Assembly (NCBI GenBank): GCA_002377985.1
Contig: DFQW01000203.1
Location: 1-11,333, forward strand
Source of the DNA: Halieaceae bacterium UBA3479
GTDB lineage: Bacteria > Pseudomonadota > Gammaproteobacteria > Pseudomonadales > Halieaceae
Length of the DNA stretch: 11,333 nucleotides
Reading direction: 5' to 3'
The position numbers and the translations under genes were made by a program. Position 1 is the first letter of the stretch; each line of letters starts with the position of its first letter. Positions 1 to 5,334 of the stretch are shown here, one piece after another. The notes beneath the pieces were generated by a model. The model saw nothing but the letters and a program-made list of their open reading frames with translations, did no database searches and was not told the DNA's origin.

Positions 1-54
1 TCAGCATAAACACATACAATAAAATGAAAAACTTTTTCATAATATAAATATAAT

Positions 55-82
55 TAAAAAAAAACCTCTTCATATGAAGAGG
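55..82 (-). terminator. Intrinsic terminator of the tRNA-Val/tRNA-Asp unit
   Basis: Bases 65-82 form a perfect 18-base palindrome (7-bp stem with an ATAT loop). Read on the minus strand it is followed at once by nine T residues (64-56). It starts 8 bases after the end of tRNA-Asp, so it fits a rho-independent terminator closing the leftward tRNA transcript. Confidence 0.88.
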
Positions 83-90
83 CTAAATCT

Positions 91-167
91 TAGCGTTCTG
101 GACGGGACTCGAACCCGCGACCCCCGGCGTGACAGGCCGGTATTCTAACCAACTGAACTACCGCTCC
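91..167 (-). tRNA. tRNA-Asp (GTC) with a mismatched acceptor stem; possible pseudo-tRNA
   Basis: The D arm, anticodon arm (anticodon GTC at 133-131), variable region and T arm match gammaproteobacterial tRNA-Asp, and the length of 77 nt is normal. The 5' acceptor strand is GGAGCGG (167-161), but the 3' strand reads CCAGAAC (101-95). Only three of the seven pairs can form: the two next to the T arm and the terminal pair. The family sequence would be close to CCGCTCC. The discriminator is G, but the encoded tail is CTA instead of CCA. The gene shares a promoter with tRNA-Val, 53 nt upstream, and is followed by a terminator, so it is probably transcribed. Identity as tRNA-Asp is secure; whether it works is doubtful. 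It could be a decayed extra copy, or there could be a sequence or assembly error at 92-99. Confidence 0.85.
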
Positions 168-220
168 AGGTAGACAATGCTTAACGCATCGGTTGCTGCT
201 TGCCTCTCTATCGAGAGAAG

Positions 221-296
221 TGGTGGGTGATGACGGGATCGAACCGCCGACCCTCTGCTTGTAAGGCAGATGCTCTCCCAGCTGAGCTAATCACCC
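221..296 (-). tRNA. tRNA-Val (TAC)
   Basis: Reverse complement begins GGGTGAT and ends ATCACCC-A-CCA, giving a perfect seven-pair acceptor stem with an encoded CCA. The anticodon TAC lies at 263-261. The body closely resembles E. coli tRNA-Val(UAC), and the length is 76 nt. It is the first gene after the promoter at 314-341 and is followed by tRNA-Asp. The 53-base spacer between them contains a short inverted repeat (205-218), which could mark a processing hairpin. Confidence 0.97.
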
Positions 297-313
297 CCTG
301 ACAAGAGACCGGC

Positions 314-341
314 ATTATAGGGATCGAACTCCGACTGTCAA
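314..341 (-). promoter_or_regulatory. Sigma-70 promoter of the tRNA unit
   Basis: On the minus strand TTGACA (341-336) and TATAAT (319-314) are both exact consensus, with a 16-base spacer. The start site is predicted near 307-305, about ten bases before tRNA-Val. A GC-rich stretch (GCCGG) follows the -10 box, as in discriminators of stringently controlled stable-RNA promoters. Growth-rate control is inferred from that. Confidence 0.88.
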
Positions 342-398
342 TGCGCTTTGGAGGGCATTTGGGGTCGCAAAGAGGCAGGCGTGGGCGACTAAAGCGTG

Positions 399-404
399 TA
401 GAAT
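399..404 (+). promoter_or_regulatory. Candidate -10 box for queD
   Basis: TAGAAT lies 40 bases before the queD start codon and is preceded by TG. No good -35 box is seen at the right distance, so this is a weak suggestion. queD is divergent from the tRNA unit and needs its own promoter between about 340 and 440. Confidence 0.3.
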
Positions 405-444
405 CGCGATCGTTTTTGGCGCCAGCCCCGAGATCACTCCGACA

Positions 445-801
445 ATGGAACTCTACAAGGATTTTCGCTTCGAAGCGGCCCATTTGCTCCCGAAAGTGCC
501 CGAGGGCCACAAGTGTGCTCGCTTACACGGGCACTCTTTCAGGGTACGCATCACTGTCTGGGGTGAAATGAACCCGGCAACGGGTTGGATTATAGACTTT
601 GACGACATCCGGCAGGCCTTCGAACCACTGCTGGAACAGCTGGATCATCACTATCTCAACGAAATCCCGGGCCTTGAGAATCCGACCAGTGAGCATCTCG
701 TTCAGTGGATCTGGGAACGTCTTAAGCCCACTCTACCCGAGCTAAAAGAAATCGAAATCAGTGAAACTTGCGATACCGGGTGCCGTTACCGCGGGGACTG
801 A
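445..801 (+). CDS. queD: 6-carboxy-5,6,7,8-tetrahydropterin synthase QueD
   Basis: The 118-residue protein is close to E. coli QueD over its whole length. QueD converts 7,8-dihydroneopterin triphosphate to 6-carboxytetrahydropterin in the cytoplasm, the second committed step towards 7-deazaguanine and queuosine in tRNA. Zinc ligands His13, His28 and His30 and the catalytic Cys24 are visible (AAH at 11-13, CARLHGH at 24-30), as is the LDHHYLN block with His68/His69. ENPTSE (78-83) and the C-terminal ETC..GC.YRG signature with Glu107 are also present. The ATG at 445 aligns with the family start, though no clear Shine-Dalgarno precedes it. No other queuosine gene is in the window. Queuosine is placed in GUN-anticodon tRNAs, including the tRNA-Asp(GTC) next door; that adjacency may be chance. 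Confidence 0.95.
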   Translation: MELYKDFRFEAAHLLPKVPEGHKCARLHGHSFRVRITVWGEMNPATGWIIDFDDIRQAFEPLLEQLDHHYLNEIPGLENPTSEHLVQWIWERLKPTLPELKEIEISETCDTGCRYRGD

Positions 802-818
802 TCCCGCCTCGAAGGAAA

Positions 819-837
819 AACCCAAAAAAAGTGGGTT
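819..837 (-). terminator. Weak terminator-like hairpin between queD and the esterase
   Basis: AACCCA (819-824) and TGGGTT (832-837) are inverted copies around a 7-base loop. On the minus strand the stem is followed by three more T residues. It could end the leftward esterase transcript, but it lies about 290 bases past that gene and the stem is AT-poor only in the middle. It gives no T tract in the queD direction. Confidence 0.35.
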
Positions 838-885
838 AGACCTATTGCAAAAAATTAACATTCTGTAGTAAGCGATACGCGTTTG

Positions 886-894
886 TTATGCACA
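886..894 (+). promoter_or_regulatory. DnaA box (TTATGCACA)
   Basis: An exact match to the DnaA-box consensus TTATNCACA. It is in the AT-rich gap and in the same orientation as the box at 1075. Occupancy by DnaA is not shown. Confidence 0.5.
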
Positions 895-942
895 AAGATA
901 GGGCAACGAGCGATTTGTTGCTATTTAATGACGAAACCCCAC

Positions 943-955
943 AATCAAATTGATT
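943..955. repeat. Odd palindrome, 6-1-6
   Basis: AATCAA and TTGATT are perfect inverted copies around a single A at 949. It is too tight to fold as an RNA hairpin, so if functional it is more likely a dimeric protein-binding site in DNA. AT-rich context raises the chance of coincidence. Confidence 0.35.
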
Positions 956-994
956 AGTTTCACTTAACTATTTGATTTAATTATTTTTATAGAT

Positions 995-1015
995 ATTGGT
1001 TAAAATTTAACCAAT
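995..1015. repeat. 21-base palindrome, 10-1-10
   Basis: ATTGGTTAAA (995-1004), a central A (1005) and TTTAACCAAT (1006-1015) form a perfect inverted repeat. With a one-base centre it looks like an operator for a dimeric regulator, not a terminator. There is no GC stem and no T run. It is in the most AT-rich part of the gap, about 60 bases from the DnaA box at 1075. No regulator can be named. Confidence 0.5.
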
Positions 1016-1074
1016 TTGCAATAGATGACGAGTTAGTTACCTCGGGCTACAAATTGAACAAAATATCCAGAGAG

Positions 1075-1083
1075 TTATCCACA
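1075..1083 (+). promoter_or_regulatory. DnaA box (TTATCCACA), with a weaker inverted partner
   Basis: This is the highest-affinity DnaA box sequence, identical to R1/R4 of E. coli oriC. It is preceded by GAG, as R4 is. Six bases later TGTGGACAG (1089-1097) is an inverted box with two mismatches. Function is unproven. Confidence 0.55.
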
Positions 1084-1130
1084 CAACCTGTGGACAGTTT
1101 TGATGTCTTTCAGCCGCCATACTCGATTGT

Positions 1131-1898
1131 TCACGCAAGCAAATACCGTTGAATAACATCACAAACCAGCTCTGGCTGATCTACATGTAACCAATGCCCC
1201 GCATCCGGCACGAGCTGAACCCTGCTCTGCGGGAAACGGCGGCTAATTTCACTCATGTGGTCGGCCGTGATGTACCCGGACTCCCCGCCGCGGAGAAACA
1301 GCGTCGGTGTCTGGCACTGCTCCTGACCCGCGGGCGCAGCCCGCAACTGCTCATAGCCCGCCGCCAAACCCGCAAGATTAAAACGCCATCGGTAACCCCC
1401 GGCACTGCCTGTCAGACTCATCAACAGGTAAGCGCGCACCCCGGGGTCCGGGACAACGTCCACCATCAAGGACTCTGCGGCCGCGCGGCTTGTGCACCCC
1501 CCCGCCTCCACCCGCGCCAATACCGCCAAGATCTCCGCATGGTCAGCGGGGTAACGCACCGGCGCGATGTCCGCCACCACCAGCCGCCTCACCCGAGCAA
1601 TGCCGCCAAGCGCCAATTGCATCGCCACTTTGCCCCCCAGCGAGTGTCCTATCACATCGCTCTCGTCAATGTGATTGGAGTTCATCCACGCCACCACGGC
1701 GTTTGCATAAGCTTCCAGAGATGCCGACGCAAGCCATGGAGAACGCCCGTGATCAGGCAGATCCAGGCAATGCACCCGAAAATGAGGCTCAAGCGCTCGT
1801 GCAATGCCTCGCAGATTGCTACCCTGACCAAACAAACCATGCAATAAAATGACATCGCGGCCTTTTCCACCGGACACCGCACGGAGCGAATTGTTCAT
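1131..1898 (-). CDS. Alpha/beta-hydrolase, YbfF-like esterase
   Basis: A 255-residue cytoplasmic alpha/beta-hydrolase resembling E. coli YbfF, an esterase reported to act on acyl-CoA and palmitoyl substrates. The oxyanion-hole motif HGLFG is at 20-24, the nucleophile elbow GHSLGG is at 84-89 with Ser86, a probable acid Asp110 sits in ADIAPV, and the catalytic His235 is in GHWLH. Key blocks such as DHGRSP (49-54), RWRFN and the final AGHW.H are shared with YbfF. The frame is open upstream to 1964, but I choose the ATG at 1898: an AGGAGG Shine-Dalgarno lies 7 bases before it, the family begins there, and a longer form would overlap the divergent lipoprotein gene. The true substrate is not known from sequence. 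Homoserine transacetylase-like or haloperoxidase-like annotations are less likely. Confidence 0.9.
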   Translation of the reverse strand: MNNSLRAVSGGKGRDVILLHGLFGQGSNLRGIARALEPHFRVHCLDLPDHGRSPWLASASLEAYANAVVAWMNSNHIDESDVIGHSLGGKVAMQLALGGIARVRRLVVADIAPVRYPADHAEILAVLARVEAGGCTSRAAAESLMVDVVPDPGVRAYLLMSLTGSAGGYRWRFNLAGLAAGYEQLRAAPAGQEQCQTPTLFLRGGESGYITADHMSEISRRFPQSRVQLVPDAGHWLHVDQPELVCDVIQRYLLA

Positions 1899-1949
1899 CA
1901 CCGGCCCTCCTTTGTTAGCATGGTGTCTTATATTTAAAGGACCGCCAGC
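1899..1949. promoter_or_regulatory. Short divergent intergenic region
   Basis: Fifty-one bases separate the esterase and lipoprotein start codons. The AT-rich core (1927-1936) offers TATAAG on the minus strand (1932-1927) and TATATT on the plus strand (1929-1934) as -10 candidates. Neither has a recognisable -35 box. Each gene has a good Shine-Dalgarno: AGGAGG at about 1906-1911 (minus) and AAGGA at about 1937-1941 (plus). Confidence 0.35.
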
Positions 1950-2786
1950 ATGCGCAGACGCCAACCATCCTCCTTCACCAAGCCATTATTACTCGGCCGC
2001 TTTAAAAAGCTCGAACAGTTCTGCGTGACCAGCCTGCTTATTGCCGGGCTCGCGGCATGTGGCTCGGCCACCGTGGGCGGGGGTTATAACGCCACAACCC
2101 CCAGCAATATTTTCGAACCCGCAGTATTCGACCAATTGGATAGTCGAATCGTTGTCGTGGCCAACATCAACCTTGGCGTGCCCTCACGTAACTATCTGGC
2201 CAAACGAGAACCCTTCGTCGATGCACGCGTCACCGAATACCTTGAAAGTGCTGGCTACGACGTGCGCCCGCAAAGAGAGTTCTCGCAACGCTGGAACAAC
2301 GCCGTGCTCATCTATGGAGACCCCGTCGATCCGACCACGGGCCGGGTAAATCAAAAATCCTTTATACAAATAGTGCAGGCGGTACGCGATCAACTTAGAC
2401 AGCAAACGGACATCGGTAGCATTGTCTTCACCGACATCATCGAAAAAGACGTCTATTACGAGCAGGGGCTCAACCGCGTGACCCGCTTCGACGGCGTCAC
2501 GCGCAAGCCCGCCATACAAGGCGCAGGTAGTGGCGTCACGGCCGAATTTGATTGGTCGAGGGCCGTGTCAGCGGCTAGCCTACGTGTCGCCTGGTTCAAC
2601 ATGGATCTGGAGCGCCTCTTTTCCGGGGAAGGCGGCATGGAGGTGACCGATGCAGTTGATACCCGAAGCGGGACGGCGTTCGTCCGACGCCGCGATATAT
2701 TGGAGAATGAAACCCATATCGACGAGGGGATAGCGATTGCCTTTCACCCGATCATTCCGATGAAAAACTGGCCGGGCAATCCCTGA
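1950..2786 (+). CDS. Putative outer-membrane lipoprotein of unknown function
   Basis: I do not recognise this 278-residue protein. It has a long basic N-terminus (residues 1-23), a hydrophobic segment (24-36) and a lipobox ending LAAC with Cys37. Gly38 after the Cys argues against Asp-based inner-membrane retention. The mature part looks soluble and mixed alpha/beta, with a hydrophobic strand RIVVVANINLG near 66-76. A GYDVRP segment and a DIGSIVFTDII strand recall the nucleotide-binding-like fold of CsgG/LpoB/GNA1162-type lipoproteins; that likeness is only an impression. The start ATG has AAGGA 8 bases upstream. It is divergent from the esterase and convergent with the hupE-like gene, whose stop codon directly adjoins its own (TGA at 2784, TTA at 2787). 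There is no room for a terminator between them. Confidence 0.85.
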   Translation: MRRRQPSSFTKPLLLGRFKKLEQFCVTSLLIAGLAACGSATVGGGYNATTPSNIFEPAVFDQLDSRIVVVANINLGVPSRNYLAKREPFVDARVTEYLESAGYDVRPQREFSQRWNNAVLIYGDPVDPTTGRVNQKSFIQIVQAVRDQLRQQTDIGSIVFTDIIEKDVYYEQGLNRVTRFDGVTRKPAIQGAGSGVTAEFDWSRAVSAASLRVAWFNMDLERLFSGEGGMEVTDAVDTRSGTAFVRRRDILENETHIDEGIAIAFHPIIPMKNWPGNP

Positions 2787-3767
2787 TTACGCCAGAGCCT
2801 CCAGACCTCTCTCAATGCACCACATCGCGGAGAGACCACCTAATACAAAAATAGGCAAGGGTCGCAGGGCGGTCATGCGGTGCTCACCCCACAATCGTGC
2901 GCCGACAATAAACAGCAGCACGAGCAGCGCGATAAAAGCCAGCTGCCCCAGTTCGATCCCGATATTAAAGGCCAGCAGTGCCAAGGGCACGTTTAACTGA
3001 GGCAACCCTGTCTCGGCCAAAGCGCCCGCAAAACCCATACCGTGGAGCAGGCCAAAACCAGCCGCCAACCACCAGGGCTGCCGCCACAGCGCACCACCCC
3101 CGTCGTCACGCGCCAACTCCACCGCAAGCACGTAAATTGACAGCGCAATCATGAACTCAACTAAAGACACCGGATACTCGAATACACCCAGCGTTACCAT
3201 AGCGAGCGTAATGCTGTGCCCCACCGTGAAGGCGGTCACCGTGAGTATTAATCGCCGGTTCCAACCGACCAAAAAAAGAAGACCCATTACAAAAAGCAGG
3301 TGGTCCGGGCCCTCCCAGATGTGCTCTGCTCCCAGCTCAATGTAATCTCGCGTGACGCTACCGGCGGTACCCTCAATGGGCACCACAAAGCGGGGCTCAG
3401 CCGCCGTAAACACGGCTTGATGAAAGACATCCTGCGCCAGATAGAGTCGAAGCAAGGCTGAAGACTGGTTATCCCCCAACCCACTGACCGATAGTGTCTT
3501 CCCCACCAAACCGTCAGTGCAGGACAGGTCCATCTGCATGAGCACACCGGTGCCCTCCTGAATCCACGGAGAAGTTGAGGTAATCTCACAATCAGCCGGA
3601 AAAACCGGCTCCATGGGCACGGCGGAAACCTTCTGTACGGGCGTCTTCCAGGTCGCGTTGAAACTATTCTCGGAGAGCTGCCTAATTTCGAGAAGCGAGG
3701 GCGCGAAGCGGTGCGCAGATACCTCTGAGGTAAAAAGAGCCACGATCAGTAACACCCAGATTCTCAT
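2787..3767 (-). CDS. HupE/UreJ-family membrane protein
   Basis: A 326-residue protein. It has a signal peptide (1-18, cleavage after VSA leaving an N-terminal His), a periplasmic domain of about 125 residues with Cys60 and Cys83, then six or seven membrane segments from about 150 to the end. Family motifs are clear: EHIWEGPDHLLF (148-159), FTVGHSITLA (180-189), LLHGMGFAGAL (240-250) and FNIGIELGQL (267-276). His149, Asp155, His156, His184, His242 and Glu272 are candidate metal ligands inside the membrane. HupE and UreJ are nickel permeases of hydrogenase and urease operons. No such enzyme is encoded here, so nickel, cobalt or another substrate remains open. The ATG overlaps the stop of the parvulin-like gene by 4 bases (ATGA), indicating translational coupling. 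It is the last gene of the minus-strand run. Confidence 0.88.
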   Translation of the reverse strand: MRIWVLLIVALFTSEVSAHRFAPSLLEIRQLSENSFNATWKTPVQKVSAVPMEPVFPADCEITSTSPWIQEGTGVLMQMDLSCTDGLVGKTLSVSGLGDNQSSALLRLYLAQDVFHQAVFTAAEPRFVVPIEGTAGSVTRDYIELGAEHIWEGPDHLLFVMGLLFLVGWNRRLILTVTAFTVGHSITLAMVTLGVFEYPVSLVEFMIALSIYVLAVELARDDGGGALWRQPWWLAAGFGLLHGMGFAGALAETGLPQLNVPLALLAFNIGIELGQLAFIALLVLLFIVGARLWGEHRMTALRPLPIFVLGGLSAMWCIERGLEALA

Positions 3768-4690
3768 GATCGCCTCACCTCATATCGGGCCATCGCGCCT
3801 TCCACCCAATCCTGAATCGACTCCGCCTCGGCCTCGCGAATCAGGTCCCGCGCTATTCGTTCGCTCACCTCCTCCAACGCGAGGGTGCGCGGCGCTGCCA
3901 CTGCTTGCACATAAACGTAATGCTCACCAAAAACAGACGCTATCGGGCCGAACCATTTATTAGGCTCAACGCTCAGCGCGCTAAGCTGCTCGGTAAATAC
4001 ACCCCCAAAAACGCGCGTTATCTGATCTGGGCTCTGCCTCGAAAATTCATAGCCCGATAAAAAAGGTGCTCCGAGCAAGCGGGCTTCGGCGGGGCCCAGC
4101 TGTTTTGCCTCAATCTCAGCCACAACCCTGCTCATCTCGCTACTTCGATCCGGAGAGAGAAATACATGACTGAACGAGTAACGCGCCGGCTCACGCCAGG
4201 CCGCCAGATCGCGCTTGTATCGTGCCTCCACCTGCGCGTTGGTGGGAGACGGTGTTGGATGAGTCGCCACAATCAAGCGCTCCATGATTTGCACCAATCG
4301 GCGGCGAATCACCTCATCAGTCAGGTGCAGCCGCAATGCATAGCCCTGCTCTATCAGTTCAGCGTCGCTTGCCTGAGTACGGGCGTCCAGAAAGCGCATA
4401 TTGCGGATAATGCGCTGCTCAACCGCGGCATCACGATAATGAAAATCTCGCGCGAGGGCTTCTCTAAAGAGCAGTTCGTCTCGCAATTCCGTGTCGATAA
4501 AACGCTCCAGCACCGCGGGGCTCACCGTGCCTTGGGCAAACTGTGCATAGTTCTGAACCATGGCGTCTAGCCGCTCGGCACTCGGAGGACCAAGCACCGG
4601 CTTGGGTGGAGGAAAAGCCCATTGGCCCGCAACAAACAACACAAAGCCCAGCAGGAGAAACTGGAACCAGGGTTTTTTAAACACGCTCAT
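3764..4690 (-). CDS. Membrane-anchored parvulin-type peptidyl-prolyl isomerase-like protein
   Basis: A 308-residue protein with a short cytoplasmic start, one membrane helix at about 9-25 and a periplasmic rest. Residues about 40-160 are helical and rich in Arg/Glu, like the SurA/PpiD chaperone region, and resemble SurA_N-type folds. Residues about 168-265 look like a parvulin core (RYSFSHVFLSPD near 170-181, then WFGPIASVFGEHYVYVQ). The usual parvulin GG.LGW block is not seen, so catalysis is uncertain and a chaperone role is plausible. Start: ATG at 4690, preceded 7 bases upstream by GGTGG; a TTG one codon earlier is possible but spaced worse. It overlaps the HupE-like gene by 4 bases and follows the nitroreductase by 30 bases. 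I infer that it helps fold or stabilise the HupE-like partner. Confidence 0.82.
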   Translation of the reverse strand: MSVFKKPWFQFLLLGFVLFVAGQWAFPPPKPVLGPPSAERLDAMVQNYAQFAQGTVSPAVLERFIDTELRDELLFREALARDFHYRDAAVEQRIIRNMRFLDARTQASDAELIEQGYALRLHLTDEVIRRRLVQIMERLIVATHPTPSPTNAQVEARYKRDLAAWREPARYSFSHVFLSPDRSSEMSRVVAEIEAKQLGPAEARLLGAPFLSGYEFSRQSPDQITRVFGGVFTEQLSALSVEPNKWFGPIASVFGEHYVYVQAVAAPRTLALEEVSERIARDLIREAEAESIQDWVEGAMARYEVRRS

Positions 4691-4720
4691 CAAAGAACCA
4701 CCGTGATATTCAAGCGCCGG

Positions 4721-5272
4721 CTAAAAATGGCTAACGAAGGCGTCTAAAGACTCCTCCGGCAACAACTTGCTCGGACCGTCTCGCGTCCCCAAGTAAAGAA
4801 AACCCACCACCTGATCACCCGGGGCTCCCCCGAGCATCTCGACCACGAGAGGATCTGTTGCGTAGCTGCCAGTACGCCAGATACAACCAAAGCCGAGGAA
4901 TTCCGCGGCAATCTGCGCTGCTGCCAGCGAGGCAGCAACGGCGTGCCCCTGTTCGTCACGACCGATAGTGGTGTGCTCAACCTCATGGAGCAACCCCGCA
5001 AGAATCATGGGTGCCCGCAATGGCGCTTTAGCGGCTTTATCGAGCTTTGCTGTGTCAGAGACGCCGCGCAACTTGAGACTGTCGACAAAACACTTACCCA
5101 ATGCCTGTCGACGCTCACCCTGAATCACGACATAACGCCAGGGCCGGAGCCGGCCATGATCGGGGGCCCGCAGCGCAGCGCGCAGAATAGCCTTTAGCGC
5201 TTGGGCATCAGGGCCGGGTTCAACAAGGCGAGCATGAGAATTGCGAGACAGCAATGTGTCGAGAACAGACAT
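4721..5272 (-). CDS. YdjA-like nitroreductase-family flavoprotein
   Basis: The 183-residue protein is the same length as E. coli YdjA and resembles it throughout. Shared features are RNSHARLVEPGP near 10-21, RAPDHGRLRPW near 35-45 (FMN and nicotinamide side), KAPLRAPMIL, GFGCIWRTG and VGFLYLG near the end. Such proteins are small FMN-binding oxidoreductases, probably dimeric and NAD(P)H-dependent; YdjA itself reduces nitroaromatics slowly and its physiological substrate is unclear. The frame is open a further 36 codons upstream into fabY, but homology places the start at the ATG at 5272. That ATG has no proximal Shine-Dalgarno and is abutted by one arm of a 10-bp inverted repeat (5275-5284 with 5325-5334). 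It lies 49 bases after fabY and 30 before the parvulin-like gene. Confidence 0.9.
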   Translation of the reverse strand: MSVLDTLLSRNSHARLVEPGPDAQALKAILRAALRAPDHGRLRPWRYVVIQGERRQALGKCFVDSLKLRGVSDTAKLDKAAKAPLRAPMILAGLLHEVEHTTIGRDEQGHAVAASLAAAQIAAEFLGFGCIWRTGSYATDPLVVEMLGGAPGDQVVGFLYLGTRDGPSKLLPEESLDAFVSHF

Positions 5273-5274
5273 AA

Positions 5275-5334
5275 GCGTATCGTTAAGGATAGCTCTCCAT
5301 CTTACCAGATTGGGATCGAGATCAAACGATACGC
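5275..5334. repeat. Perfect 10-bp inverted repeat between fabY and the nitroreductase gene
   Basis: GCGTATCGTT at 5275-5284 and AACGATACGC at 5325-5334 are exact inverted copies with 40 bases between. One arm is the end of fabY (codons for R-I-V just before the TGA); the other ends two bases before the nitroreductase ATG. In the mRNA this could form a stem closing the whole intercistronic gap and set coupling or mRNA stability. No T tract follows, so it is not a standard terminator. Confidence 0.55.

Larger units (their letters stand above)
802..1130. other. AT-rich gene-free intergenic region with DnaA boxes
   Basis: No credible gene lies here. By hand count 841-1080 is about one third G+C, far below the flanking genes. 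It contains two exact DnaA-box matches (886-894, 1075-1083), a weaker inverted match (1089-1097), palindromes at 943-955 and 995-1015, and a very AT-rich core at about 955-1020. Convergent transcripts from queD and the esterase end into it. An origin-like or DnaA-responsive role is inference; an unannotated small RNA is also possible. Confidence 0.6.

Noticed and set aside
24..40. Palindrome ATGAAAAA-C-TTTTTCAT
   Set aside because: It is in a nearly pure AT stretch at the window edge, where such symmetry is likely by chance; its centre cannot fold as RNA.
1..167. Integrated element at the tRNA-Asp 3' end
   Set aside because: AT-rich DNA next to an altered tRNA 3' end is suggestive, but there is no integrase and no second copy of the tRNA end in the window, and a normal terminator follows the tRNA.
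208..510. 100-codon minus-strand open frame over tRNA-Val and the queD start
   Set aside because: It runs through a tRNA gene, its promoter and the start of a well-supported gene, and its product has no protein-like character.
791..807. GC-rich hairpin over the queD stop codon
   Set aside because: Six pairs around a 5-base loop, but no T tract follows in either direction, so it is not supportable as a terminator.
1194..1852. Long plus-strand open frames (217 and 120 codons) opposite the esterase
   Set aside because: They are antisense to a gene with clear catalytic motifs, are rich in Arg, Pro and His as expected of shadow frames in GC-rich DNA, and lack start signals.
3594..3610. Perfect hairpin AGCCGG-AAAAA-CCGGCT inside the hupE-like gene
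   Set aside because: It is in coding sequence for the periplasmic domain and has no T run after the stem on either strand.
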